Below, in pieces: positions 11,181 through 22,300 of a stretch of 54,107 nucleotides of DNA; within the stretch, counting starts at the first letter, position 1; every line of letters begins with the position of its first letter. The DNA comes from Phanerochaete sordida (Eukaryota; Basidiomycota; Agaricomycetes; Polyporales; Phanerochaetaceae): positions 1-54,107 of the forward strand of contig BPQB01000130.1 of the NCBI GenBank assembly GCA_019973155.2, written 5' to 3'. The notes under the pieces were generated by a model. The model saw nothing but the letters and a program-made list of their open reading frames with translations. It made no database searches and was not told the DNA's origin. A program made the position numbers and the translations under genes.

Positions 11181-11577
11181 TACTCATTGACTGAGGTCAA
11201 AAGGTCTAATAACAGAAAATTGATGTACAGGATCCTTGAACTTTCTGTATTGCACTGGGTTCCCTTTTCTCTCTGAGTTGTAGATGGGGGTACGATCATG
11301 AGTATGGAGAACAGGAATGCAATGTGTCAATGTTTTGAATGGCAAAAATTGGATCTAAACATGCACACAGTACGATTGGCTCACATGTTAATGTCACTTC
11401 CTAACTTCCTTTTGCCATAAGCTATGGTATTCTAACAGTTGCAACTGAAAGGCCTTTTCAGAGCACGTGTAAGCACTCTGCTTGATAAGTGTAAAATCAC
11501 ATGACACAAATCACATGATTATGTGAGGGCCACGTCAGTGCGCTCAGCAACTACCCTTGCTTTTAACACTCACCACC
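11181..11577. promoter_or_regulatory. Intergenic/promoter of F-box gene 3
   Basis: No coding signal. GCCACGTCAG at 11529-11538 repeats the element found before F-box gene 2, and the sequence immediately before ATG (AACACTCACCACC) is nearly the same in both. CACATGA occurs twice at about 11498-11517. Confidence 0.5.
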
Positions 11578-12984
11578 ATGAACAAGCAGCCAGCAGAACT
11601 CATCAACAAGGTCTTCGAAGAGCTCGCTCTAGACAAGGACGGTGGCTACGAGGCCCTGCACTCATGTATCAAGGTCAACAAAGCGCTCCGAGCCCTGGGA
11701 AGACGCTTTGCTTGGAAAAGTGTTGAGTGCTTGCCACGCGGACACCCACACTCCTACATCTCTGCCTCTGCTTCTCCCTGGGAGCCGCAAACCAAGTTTT
11801 TCCATACTACTCCGGATACATCTCAGTTTGTCAAGCACATAACAGTCATAGGAGTCCACCCCGAATATCTCTACGACGAGGAGGAATCATACCTTTTTGG
11901 CGATCTACTGGCTTCGGTACCCATTTGTGCCATCGACAACCTTATCAGTGCGCTCCCCAACCTTACCTCTCTGTACCTCGACAGGGTCGCCATACACCCT
12001 TGCCTTCATAAAGAACACGAGAGCTACCTCCCTGCCGTCCTTCAGCTTCCCGCCCTTCAGAAGTTGGCTCTCCAAATGGTAGTCATTCCCAACCTTGACA
12101 ACAATTCTACCACCTCCACCTTTCTCCAAATACCCTCTATCACTTCTGAAGTCTATGCCGAATGCAAGTGGCTCACCGACCATGTCCAGTTTGAAGATAA
12201 TGACGACCCAAATCGTTTCAATTCCATCATCCCTCCTCCTTTGTCCCTGTCCAGCCACGTGTGTTTCAGGGTTACACAGTTCCACTTGGAGTATCTCAAG
12301 AGAACGAAAGGCTTGAAGAGGCTGGAAATATACAACATGGTGCTGTTCGGGAATGATGTCGATGAACATGTGGATGAGGTGATCAAGAACAACAAGGATA
12401 CGCTCGAGTCGTTATCTCTTGAATCCTGTAAGAGGTTCTTCACATATTCTTATCAAGGCACTAATCACCCAGTATTTAGACCTGGCTTTCATCACACTGG
12501 CATCCCATTCACAGTGCACTAAGTTGAAGGATTTCACCTATGGGATAGTGGGCATTACGCAAGACTCTACATTCGAGGACGAAGAACAGGCCCTCAGCAA
12601 CCTGATACCTCGGATGCCTAAGAACCTCAGCCGCATTCGCCTGGCTTTTGTCTGGGGGTCAATGAGATGGTGTACGTTCAATTCATCAGATCATGGTCCA
12701 TTTATCATCTCACATACTGCTGAGTAGACGATTACGATTATCAAAACCATCACTCAGTTCCCGTATCTGCAAGCATGAGCCAGAAGGAATTCAGAGAGCG
12801 TCTGGAAGCCTTCTTTTGGGGGCAGCTGGCGGGATATCTCAAGATCTCTCTTTCCACACACGCTGCGGTGGAGATAGAGATTCTTGGATCTGGTCGCGGT
12901 GCAGCTGACTTTTGGCCTAATCAAGTCGGCTTGCAAGAGTATATCCGCAAGGAGTTCTACAATCAGGGGTTCCAAGGTACGTAA
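11578..12984 (+). CDS. F-box/LRR-type protein (tandem copy 3)
   Basis: Three exons, 11578-12427, 12480-12671 and 12728-12984, are phase-consistent and give 432 residues. MNKQPAELINKVFEEL then RRFAWKSVECL aligns with copy 2, and leucine-rich strands follow (LISALPNLTSLYLDRVAI, LPAVLQLPALQKLALQMVVI). Exon 3 encodes a tail ending YIRKEFYNQGFQGT, the counterpart of the copy 2 tail. Splice positions and phases are the same as in copy 2, which fixes both models. The role is again inferred as an SCF adaptor. Confidence 0.82.
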
Positions 12985-13403
12985 TACTGACTGAGCACAT
13001 TGGACACCATGAAGCTCACTGTGAAGCTAGATGTAGAAAGGGTCACTTTCCTGTACAACGAGCAGTACCCTTTGTACTCTGAGCTGTACGCCGAATCAGT
13101 GCACTAAACTGCACTGCTCTTCAAACCTGTTCCCTTTTCATCTATGCTTCGCAGTGCACAGCCATATTTTGCTGACTCATCTGCTGTCCCTTGACTCCCA
13201 CGAGTTTGTAGGTTAAGATGAGCGGTAGTATATAGCTAGTCAACCTGTACACGCAAATATCCAGAATATTTATACCTCCTTTGCCTCATGACAGAGTGCT
13301 ATTGGACCATATTGATCCTGTAAGGGTAGCTTCGTCGAACAGAAGAAGCAGAAAGGAACTTGATTGCAGAGATCATGCTAGATTACAAACAGGAGACAAA
13401 GAA
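12985..13403. other. Intergenic, 3' ends of two convergent genes
   Basis: Lies between the stops of F-box gene 3 (+) and the AT-hook gene (-). It is AT-richer sequence with no gene, repeat or RNA seen. Confidence 0.5.
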
Positions 13404-16400
13404 TTACGAGCGCATGGGAGCCTTGCCCTTGCTCTTGTAAGTTCCATGTGGAGAGGCGACAACAACTAAGCCAAAGACGTTAAGATTAAGGTTGGGCACG
13501 ATGGTGTTGTTGTTGTTCTTGTCCCAATAACCGATGCTGTAGAACACGCCCAAAATACACTGCTCCGGAATGTCTTGTGTAGCGATCTTTGGCGCAGTGT
13601 CCATGACCGTACGAACATCGATCTTGTTGCTGGAGAGACTGCCCTGAACATACTCTCGCAGATCCCATACTGGAACTGTGACAAGTTGTATCAGAAACCA
13701 GCACAGAAACAAATGTGAGAACTTACCGTCGTCAGCATAGTTGAGGATGTGCTGATCGCCCATAGGCACAATGAACGACTTGTAAAAGGCTCCTTGAGGC
13801 TGCTGCTTGCTCTTCTTCTTCTGAGGCCCGAAAATGAATGACCTTCCGCTACTGGAAGCAGAGAAGTACGGAGCCGCTAGAGGTGTAGTTTATTGGACAG
13901 TGAGTTCTATGACGAAGTGCACATATTTGATACATACAAGGAGTCTTTCGCGGAGAGCCAGTATAACTATCTGAGTGAGGCATGGTCTTGAAGCTGATTC
14001 CGTTGTTGTAGGTAGGAATGCTGATCCTCTTGACCCTTCGAACAGCTCCAGCAAAGCCAGCAAGACGATAGAGATGAATGTCCGAAAAGGCGAGCTGAAT
14101 AGCCTTTTGCTGTCTATTGTTGACTGCATGTCCATGAGCACCGCGATTGAACATCGATAATATACGGTACTCACCTTGAGTACCGCCAAGGTCGTTCGAC
14201 ACATGCATACCCCAAGACACAAACACCTCTGCAGCGCTGACAGACCCAACCTTTGCAATGGCCTTGACGCGGCTAGTTCTGAGAATGAAGTAGTCCTTGG
14301 GGTTAGCGGTCATCATATTGACAGCACCGCAGAAGACGGGAGCGGTGATAACAGCCTTGACTTGACTGTACAAAGACTGAGTATGAACCAGGCGAGAGTT
14401 ATAGAAGGCAACTTACTTCTTCGACTCGACAGTAGGGATCTTAAAGTGCCGTAGAGCAACTTCAATATGTGCTGCATGAGCTGAAACCTCCATCTGAGGC
14501 TCAACATAGCTGCACAGTAATATGTCAGCCAGATTTAGTGAATTTGTCAAAGATATTGCTTACCGAAGCGGAGGGAGGGTCTGGTAAAAAGGCACCAGGA
14601 ACTTGTCAAATTTATCAGCCAGGTCTTCGTCGTTCATCATTTGCTCGAGGATTGCTGGGCTGCAAATGTGACATTCCTTTGGCCTGCTGAACGTCAACAT
14701 CACGACTTGGGACCACCAAGGGAACACTTACGCCTTCCAAGGCTCCACAGGGCCACCAGCAGGAGGAATAGGGGCCTTCTCATCGTAGTCAGATTCAGCC
14801 TCACTATCCTCGTCGTTATCGTTGCTAGGCTCCATGTCTCTATGTTGGCTGTCGTCGAGGAAGAGGTTGTTGTCTCGGTCTTCCTCTGGCTGAGAGAACC
14901 GCGTGGCAGATGAAGCCCCAACATACGAGCTTTGAGACTGAGGTGGAGTTTCCTCGCGTCGAACCTTCTTAGCTGTCAATCTTTCAAGGAATGAAAGTAT
15001 GAGCAGGTGCAAATCTCAGATGCAGACATACTTACTGTGCAAGAGGATGATCCTCCACATTATCCAGCTCCATGGGACTGGATAATGCAGGAAGATGGCG
15101 CTTCTTAGATGGAGTCTTCCTATGCAGATGTAAGATGTGATGTCTGGCCACAGTTAGTGTCATAGCTTACACAGGAGAAGGTGTGGGTGGCGTGACTCTG
15201 TTCTCATTCTGTTGTCGAGCACTACTATTGCTGCTGATTAGTTGCTTATATAGTCAAGCACTTCATAACAAACGCACGGCTTCCTTGGGCTCTCCATGAT
15301 ATTCTCATCCCAGTCTTCACTGAAACGACCACGAGAGGTGATCTTGCCTGGTCGAGCGCTGGAGTCCTGATGCTTCTCAGACACATGGGAGCGAACACTT
15401 GCACATACATGAATAAGTATAGAAACACACTGATCAAAAGTGAACTTCTTACGGTATAACCACCTCCACCTTTCCCTTGACTGAGGAGGTTGCCTGCTTG
15501 GTAGGCCGAGTATCTTCGTCATCTTCGTCGAGCTCATTCATCTCGTAGTTCTCCTCTTCAAAGTCTTGATAGCTAGGTAAAAAGCCCAGCATTGGTCAAT
15601 ACACAATATTGACACAGTAGTGTACAACGAGTTTCATACTTGACAGCAGGTATGGTAGCCTTGCGCCTGGGCTTGGGAGGAGAGACAGGAGCTGGAGGAT
15701 CTACCAGCTCAATGTCCTCTTCGTCGTCTCTGAAAAATGTTGATTAGTGGCCACCATATTGAAGACCATACAAGCAAAGCAGTAAAACTGCTTAGCATGC
15801 AAAGGGTGTACATGGTGAAGTGATGAAATATACAATGGATGTAACACTTACTTAACAACCTCTGTGGTCTTTGGAGCTTTGGGAGGGCGGCCCCGTTTGC
15901 GGGGAGGCTTCGGAGGTTCTTGGTCCATATCATCATCATCATTCCTGGTAAATTGGTAAAAGGGAGGTATATAGCATTCAATACAACAAACATACCTGGC
16001 AGGAGGCTGGACTTTGCGAGGGCGACCAGGACCTCGACGTGCAGCAGGTTTGCCATCATCCACTAGCTTTCTGTGCAAAGAATTTAGTTCGTTCTGGGTA
16101 ACACAAAGTAACAACTTACCCTTTGGTGTCCTCCTTCTTTGCCTTGGAAGGACGACCACGAGGCTTGGGAGCAGGTTCCTCTTCGGAGGAAAGGACGTAG
16201 TCAGCGTCCACCACGGGGGAAGACTTCTTCTTCTTTGCCTTATAAGGCGCCCTAACATTATCAAAGATCAGAACATCAATCATCATAAGGAAGCCAAGTA
16301 ACTTGCCTTGTATCTTCGTCGTCCTCAATATCTTCCTCGCTGAAGCTCACATCGAAAAGCTCCTCCTTGATCCAGTCTTCAGCAGCTTTAGAACTGGCCG

Positions 16401-16528
16401 GTTTGCCTCCAGACCGCTGATTTTTGCCACTAAAAACATAACTTAATAGTGTGTGTCAAAAGCACAGAGAGTGTAGCGTACTTGGCAATCTTGGTGCTGG
16501 TAGTGTTCTTTGTAGACATAGTAGGCAT
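13404..16528 (-). CDS. AT-hook, many-exon DNA-binding protein of unknown function
   Basis: Reads from ATG 16528 (MPTMSTKNTTST) to TAA 13404 through roughly 16-18 small exons with introns of about 50-70 nt; the first junction after 16320 looks like a GC-AG intron. The N-terminal half is acidic and basic and contains three AT-hook cores: PRGRPSK, PGRPRK and RGRPPK, near 16145-16165, 16005-16025 and 15885-15900. These bind the minor groove of AT-rich DNA. Serine/acidic linkers follow. The C-terminal half is better conserved in style: MEVSAHAAHIEVALRHFKI, APVFCGAVNMMTANPKDYF, AIQLAFSDIHLYRLAGFAG, then DLREYVQGSLSSNKIDVRT and FGLVVVASP. I do not recognise this domain. The product is probably nuclear. 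The exact exon set is tentative, and one possible 51-nt intron near 14140-14190 keeps frame either way. Confidence 0.72.
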
Positions 16529-17142
16529 GTTGAAGACAGATAGATTGCTTGAGGTAAGCTGATGGCAGAGAGCAAAGAGCTGGAGACTTTGAATTTTCTT
16601 CAAGGAAGATGGGGGTTAGAGACCAAGAGACCTCTGGCGTGCCACGTCAACATCATAGCCTTTTATAAGAATGTCTCTGATGGATATGTCGGAGTTGAAT
16701 GGTACTGTACAGTTTTTGATTATGAAACATTAACTTTAAAACATGTGATTAATCAGATTGGGCAATTATATAAGCTCTCTTCTCCCTCTTGCTTCCAATC
16801 TCCTTCCGAAGTGCAACTTTGGTTGGAAGCAGCATGGCGGTGAATATCCTGTATCGTGACAAAGAAAAATATCGTAAGTACACCTTTTTAACACAGATGT
16901 GATGCTCATAGCGAAGCAGAGAACAAATTGAAGCAATCTATAGCAAATGCCCCGGAAAGCAGCCCGACTGTGAGATCTATGGCTGACCTATCCAATGTAC
17001 TACCCATCAGTTTATTTTTTCAAATTGTTTCTCTCTGACGTCATGAACTAAGCCTACGAATGTGCGAGGCAACACAGAAGTTTTGCAAGCAAAGCCACAG
17101 GGGTGGTTGCAACTAGTTTGGCCTTCAACAGAGAACAGTAGC
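16529..17142. promoter_or_regulatory. Divergent promoter region
   Basis: Separates the AT-hook gene (-) and the next gene (+). GCCACGTCAA at 16641-16650 resembles the box before the F-box genes. A 93-codon open frame at 16562-16843 has no splice or family support and is treated as chance. Confidence 0.45.
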
Positions 17143-18096
17143 ATGGAGGAAGTGATCTTGAGCGCACAAGGCTACGTTACAAGCAAGAATCTCCCTCCTG
17201 TTCACAGTCGCAAGCAGTGAGTGTAGCACACAAACCTATAGAACCAGTTAACTACAACTTCTACAGGCTCAGCAGAAACATTCAACACAGCAACCAATCG
17301 GTGGACATTACAGGGCTAGGCACGGAAGTGTTTGATAAGTATATGCAAGCTCTGCTTGCTGTTCATCACGTTCTTTCTTCCCACCTGCCTGCGGAGTCTT
17401 TGCAGCCTGTTGTGACCCGCTCAGAGAAGGGAGACCTGATTCTGTCATCACATAACCGGTACTACACCTTGCAGCAAGACATTCAAGATGCCATCATCGA
17501 CTTTGACAAGGTCATAGACCCTATGGGCGTACTGCATACCAACAAGCCTGTTGATGCAGAGTACACGGAGGACAACAAAGTGGAGTATTTTGAGAGGCAC
17601 ACAGATGTCTCTGAGTAAGCAGACATCTCTGCCTTGCACTGAGGCAGCTTTATGGCTGACTGTGTAACCGTCAGAACACCTGCATACACCACCATTTCTC
17701 CGAACATGATCCAGCTTGGAGATCTGGTTGAACTACAATTCACTGTTCGCGCCTTCCCGTTTGGAAGTGGAAAGTACAAGATGGTACTTCAGCTACGTAC
17801 TGTGGCTGTTCTAGATCGTGCAGCAGAAGAGGTGTGGCTTCCATCACGCTCAACCATTGTATGTGCTGATTAACTATCAGGATCTTATTCAACTGCGGCT
17901 ATCAAGTATGAAGGAGGAGGCGCTGAAACCAAAGGCCACTAAACGCAAGACAGGATATCGGAATACCATGGACGAAACAGAGTACAAATTCAAGAAACTC
18001 AAGCTCGCAGATGGCAACAGAGAGGACGGAAATCAAGGAGAGGTAGAAGAGTCCACGAAAGGAAGCAGTGAGGATCATATGGAGACGACTGAGTAG
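17143..18096 (+). CDS. Conserved-type hypothetical protein, 273 aa
   Basis: Exons 17143-17216, 17267-17614, 17648-17831 and 17881-18096 join in phase. The second intron would be only 33 nt, which is short, so the model is weakest there; without it the frame stops at TAA just after VSE. The protein starts MEEVILSAQGYVTS. Its clearest segment is a beta-rich block, IQLGDLVELQFTVRAFP then KYKMVLQLRTVAVLDR, followed by a lysine-rich tail (KPKATKRKTG). I recognise this style of block from other Agaricomycete hypothetical proteins but know no function. It converges with the minus-strand gene at 18409-19119. Confidence 0.6.
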
Positions 18097-18408
18097 AAAC
18101 ACTGAATACACATAAGCTGAGAGCAAGGTTTCTTAGACAAACATGTATCCATGCATTGCAAGATAAGAACTTACTGCTAAGCATTGCACAGAGTAACGCT
18201 TTCCCAGGATTCAGCTCCTATGGTAGTCAGTGACCAGGACGACGCATTTCCCTTCAGCAAAAGAATGAGAAGAGATCTCTGCTAGGAGTAGCCAATATAT
18301 ATCACCTGTAAAGATGGTGCAGACGGAGGAGAGGGTGCTCCACCCCAAACTGTGCCAGACAAAATGTAATGCTGCGCAGGATATGGCAACAGTGGTCTTC
18401 CTAAGACA
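18097..18408. other. Intergenic between convergent genes
   Basis: Nothing recognised beyond the 3' ends of the flanking genes. Confidence 0.45.
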
Positions 18409-19119
18409 TTAGGTTGCAAAGAAGGAAGGGGAGAGGGACTTCTGATGAACGTAGGCAAGCTGCACCAAGCTTTGCAGAAACAGTTCAGTCAAAGTGTAAC
18501 TCCGTGTGAAGAATGACGTAGACGCACCAGCAACCTTCTGAGCATACCTCGCACATGTCCAAAGTGATTGATGTGCCATGTACCAAAGTAGCTTTGGACC
18601 TGACAGATCTACCTCTCTCCTTCCCAAGCTCAGAGCCACCAGCTTAACATCATCCGCACTCCCTGAGAATATAGCAACGGTGACAACAAGGTAGCCAGAC
18701 CTTGACATCTTATAAGCTGTAACTTGGCCCACGACCTCTAGCCAGAATTGAGGATGTGAAGGGGTAGATGTACGCCAGAGTGACACGTAATCGCCAATGT
18801 GTATGACATTCTGTTCAGGGGCAGTGGCCAGAAAGGCTGGATTACTCTCCGTCCATGATATGGCCTGGCGAAGATAGACCACGGTAAAACCAGGGCCTGA
18901 CCTAGAAGCAACACTTCTGGACAAGAGTCGCTGGGATGCTGGTGATGAGGCAATGATGTTCTGTACTGTGGTATACTCTCTATAGTTGAGTACATTGATC
19001 TGGGACAAGATAGACGGCCACCAAGTAAAACCTGGTGGCACTGCAGAGATTGGTTGTGAAGAGGGTGGCAGGTGTTGAGAGTGAGGTAAGGACAGTGTTG
19101 AGATAGAAGATGTTTGCAT
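18409..19119 (-). CDS. Short hairpin-bearing hypothetical gene (possible relative of Y1/Y2 N-terminus)
   Basis: An open frame of 236 codons reads from ATG 19119 (MQTSSISTLSLPHSQHL). A plausible intron begins at about 18548 (GTATGC), so the C-terminus is uncertain. The readable core is VIHIGDYVSLWR, then FWLEVVGQVTAYKMSRSG and LVVTVAIFSG. A strand with GDYV followed by a W/V-rich strand loosely resembles a BAH-type module and the GDYVFIRH segment of Y1 and Y2. Two copies of the hairpin family lie inside the frame and encode PGFT each time. Their spacing (119 nt) matches the leader pairs of X1 and X2, so the first 80 codons might really be a leader with the true start downstream. Function unknown. 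Confidence 0.5.
   Translation of the reverse strand: MQTSSISTLSLPHSQHLPPSSQPISAVPPGFTWWPSILSQINVLNYREYTTVQNIIASSPASQRLLSRSVASRSGPGFTVVYLRQAISWTESNPAFLATAPEQNVIHIGDYVSLWRTSTPSHPQFWLEVVGQVTAYKMSRSGYLVVTVAIFSGSADDVKLVALSLGRREVDLSGPKLLWYMAHQSLWTCARYAQKVAGASTSFFTRSYTLTELFLQSLVQLAYVHQKSLSPSFFAT
18877..18897 (-). repeat. GGTTTTACC hairpin, copy 1
   Basis: Sense (minus) arms GGCCCTGGT and ACCGTGGTC around TTT. Eight of nine positions pair, two as G-U, with one C-U mismatch. Lies within the frame of the 18409-19119 gene. Confidence 0.7.
19017..19039 (-). repeat. GGTTTTACT hairpin, copy 2
   Basis: Sense arms GCCACCAGGT and ACTTGGTGGC around TTT: ten pairs, one of them G-U. It is the longest stem of the family and is 119 nt upstream of copy 1 in the same gene. 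Confidence 0.8.
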
Positions 19120-19387
19120 TGCAAGAAAGGATAGTGTAAATGTAAAGAACGTAGTGGCTGAACAAGGAGGAAATGAGTGTTGCAGACGAAGTTGATATTG
19201 AATCAGGCGCTGAGGTTAGAGTAGCGCTAAAACAAGAGCGTCAAAAGCAGAGCGCTTTGACCAGCGCTTGAATGTCACCCATCGAGCAAATCACAATAGT
19301 GATATATAGAGGTGACTAGCATACTGACTTGTGTAGCTACGTATAGTACAGGAGATGAAATATTGCAGTACACTGCTATGGAAATGT
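19120..19387 (-). promoter_or_regulatory. Upstream region with AGCGCT cluster
   Basis: Between 19206 and 19275 there is a dense cluster of AGCGCT-like sites (GGCGCT, AGCGCT, GAGCGC, AGCGCTT), 90-155 nt before the ATG of the short gene. A similar cluster precedes the F-box gene at 40725. Confidence 0.4.
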
Positions 19388-22300
19388 CTATAGTCCGGTC
19401 TTGTAGTCAACTTCCAGCAAAGAAAACGTAGATAGTGCTCGCTCCAGAGTGACATTGTCCAAGCAAATGGCGTCTTGATCATCCTGGGTGAAGTTATCCT
19501 CTACACAGCGCAAAACCCTCCCTAGTGCCTGAAGAACGTCAGCACTTGTAAGCTCTGTCTTCCATCTTGGTAGTACGCCCAACTTCCTCAATCCTCGAAT
19601 AGCGTTGCCATTCACCTCCAGAATCAGCTCAGCCATTTCCTCCAGTGTAGGACGCACAGCAACACCGGCCTGAATATAATCAGCTACCAGTTGATAGGCC
19701 ACCAGAGGACCAAGCTCCTTGAATGTGTCTTGATGGTGGTAACCACGTTCGCCAGAGAAAAACTTGAACATCGCCAAAGGAGGAATGTTGTATTGACGTT
19801 CCTCAAGGACTCGTGACTCTTGATGTCCAGGGAGAAGGTTTGCCCTCTGCTGTTGAGTGACAGGAAGTTGAGAATTGGGCTGTTCTGGGGCAGCAAGTGG
19901 CTTCTGAGGAGGGATGTGATCATTGGGATCTATGGCAGCGGCGATGAAGTCTTCCCAATCTGATGCAGCTTTCCAGATGTTCTCCACAGGAACTTTGGTG
20001 GGAAAACGACGTGGAGCGGTCCTGCCATATACATCGCGATTGATGAAGTGATCTTCTGTCTTGCTTTCCTTGAATGCATCTCGCTTGACTTGCTCCCAAT
20101 GTTCAGCAGAAGTGAAAAAGACTTGATGATATCTTGTGATGATAGGGGCACCAAAGGTAAACTTTCTGGCCATGATGGCACTGAACACCCCTTCACGAGA
20201 TGCAATGTGATTATTGGAGAAGGGGCCTGGATCGGAGCTCTGCAACACATCCAGAGATGGAAGGGCTTCCAAAAAGGGGAGATAGGCATCTAGGTCTGAG
20301 TGAACCTTGGAAAGCAGGGAATCTTGAGAAAGATCTGGTAGCGTCTTGGACGTAAGTGGTAGAAGGTGCAGCAGGAAATGACCAAAGCGGATGATGTTGT
20401 TGTTGATCCATGCAGATGGGTCCATGGAATTCACTTCTGGCATCTTCACCACTTCGCTGAGAGCAACAACACTTGCGTATTCCGTGGATGATGAAGAGAA
20501 CACAGGGTGGGTCTCAAGTTGGTGAACGAAAGGGACAAAGGTGGATGGCGATACGGTAACAATACCTCGAGAGAGAACATTCCCCTTGAGGTATTGAAAA
20601 GCATGGAAGGTGGCAGGAAGGTAGAAAAGCCCACTACCAGTGTAGGAGTATAGGATGGAGAGAAATCGAGCTTTGGCATACAGCAGTGGTTCATCTGGAA
20701 ATCCAAGCCAGCGAGGCAACAGTTGCATGAGATGATCTGTTGCTTGGGAAAGAATGCCGCTCTCTCCTAGTACTGTTTTCTTGAACTTCAGTGTGACTTT
20801 GTCGGCTTTGCTGGATAGCGCTCCACCAGCAGCATAGTCTGCAGGATCATAGCTGGCGTTGGTTTGCTTTGTCTGGATGTTCCTGTACACAGCACGTCCA
20901 AGCCGATAGTACCACTCAGGTTTATCAGATTCGTCTTCGTGTATGCCGTCAATGATCTTGTCGACGAAGCCCTCCAACCACAGGTAAGCCATCATATAGG
21001 TCGTCAGGTAGTTGCCTCTCTTGATATTGGCCCATGTTTCCAGAGCGCTTGCAGATAGAGTCAGGCTCTCCAGCTGTTCCCAGGTATGGTGGAACCGCGC
21101 AACAGTTTCTGTGTCATATCGTTGCACTGTAAACATGCTGCGCAAGGAGGACCACGAAGTCTCTGATGACGATGAAGGCAATAGGAGGACTTCTCCTGTC
21201 TTGGAATAGAGGACAGCGTGCTTGATGTCTTCAATGTAGCTGGAAATGTCTGGCAAGGCAGATGGCAATAGCTTTTGCAAGTAGGCTGATGCAGTAATAA
21301 GACACAAATATACAGAGCTTCTTGTCTGTAAACTTACCGCAATACACTACACTGCTTGAGCCCTCATCGGAGTCCTCTGGTCTGGGCGGAGAAGGTACGG
21401 ATACTTCTGTATGATATTCTGCTGCTTAGAATCTGAAATGCACAAGAATTGCAAAGTGATTACCTGAGCGCGGAATCCCTAAAAGCCTATGGCTTCGCCG
21501 TTGTTGCCTCTGTGATTCACCAACAGATCGGTTTACTTGGTCTAGCTTACGCTCTGACAAATTTGTTAGCCAGCTTCAGGTAAATTGGTAATTAATTACT
21601 CTTGCTGAGTTCGTCAGAGTCTTCCTTGTCTTCCTTACGGCTGCTGTCGTCTCTGTCATGGACTGGCTTACGTTCTGATGTAGCTTGTTAGCCAGCTTTC
21701 AGTACATTGGCGATTACTTACTCTTGCTGAGTGGGACAGAGTCTTCTCTGGATTCCTCACCGCTGTCACGGTCGCTGTCTTCCCTCAGCTTACGCTCTAA
21801 TATTTTTTATTAGACCACGTTAAGAACCTTAATAATCACTCACTCTTGCTAAGTGGGATGGAGTCTTCTTGGTCTTCTTCGTCGCTGTCACTGGGTGATG
21901 CACTCCTGAGCTTCTTCCTGTTCTTGGCTTCCTCTCCCTTGCTACTTTCCTCTTCCTCGCTACTTTCCTCTTCCTCAACACTCCCCTCTTGTTTCTCGTC
22001 TTCTTCTTCTTCTTCTTCTTCCTCCTCCTCCTCCTCTTCCTCTTCCTCTTCATCACTTCGCTGATCATTCCTGCTGTTCTTAACAGGATTGACACTGGTG
22101 TTCCTCTGTCCTTCCTTTGCCTTCTTGACAGACTGAGAGCTTGTGGAGGAGCTTCGAGATGAACTTCGAGAGGATGAGCTTTGAGAAGGGCTGGGCCTCT
22201 TCTGACCTTCTTTGTGTTCGTCATCTACTGGAGTCTTGCCTCCACTTCTCCCTCTGTCTTCATCGGCAGTATCTCTCTTCATGTGGTCCTGGCTGTCTGG

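Noticed and set aside
16562..16843. 93-codon frame between the AT-hook gene and the next gene
   Set aside because: It starts 33 nt from the AT-hook gene start, in the divergent promoter, with no recognisable motif; treated as chance.
21347..21349. TAG as the natural end of a separate gene upstream of the Y2 C-terminal half
   Set aside because: The alternative acceptor at 21422 gives a normal 42-nt intron and a continuous frame, while the nearer acceptor would leave a 30-nt intron and a downstream gene without an ATG.
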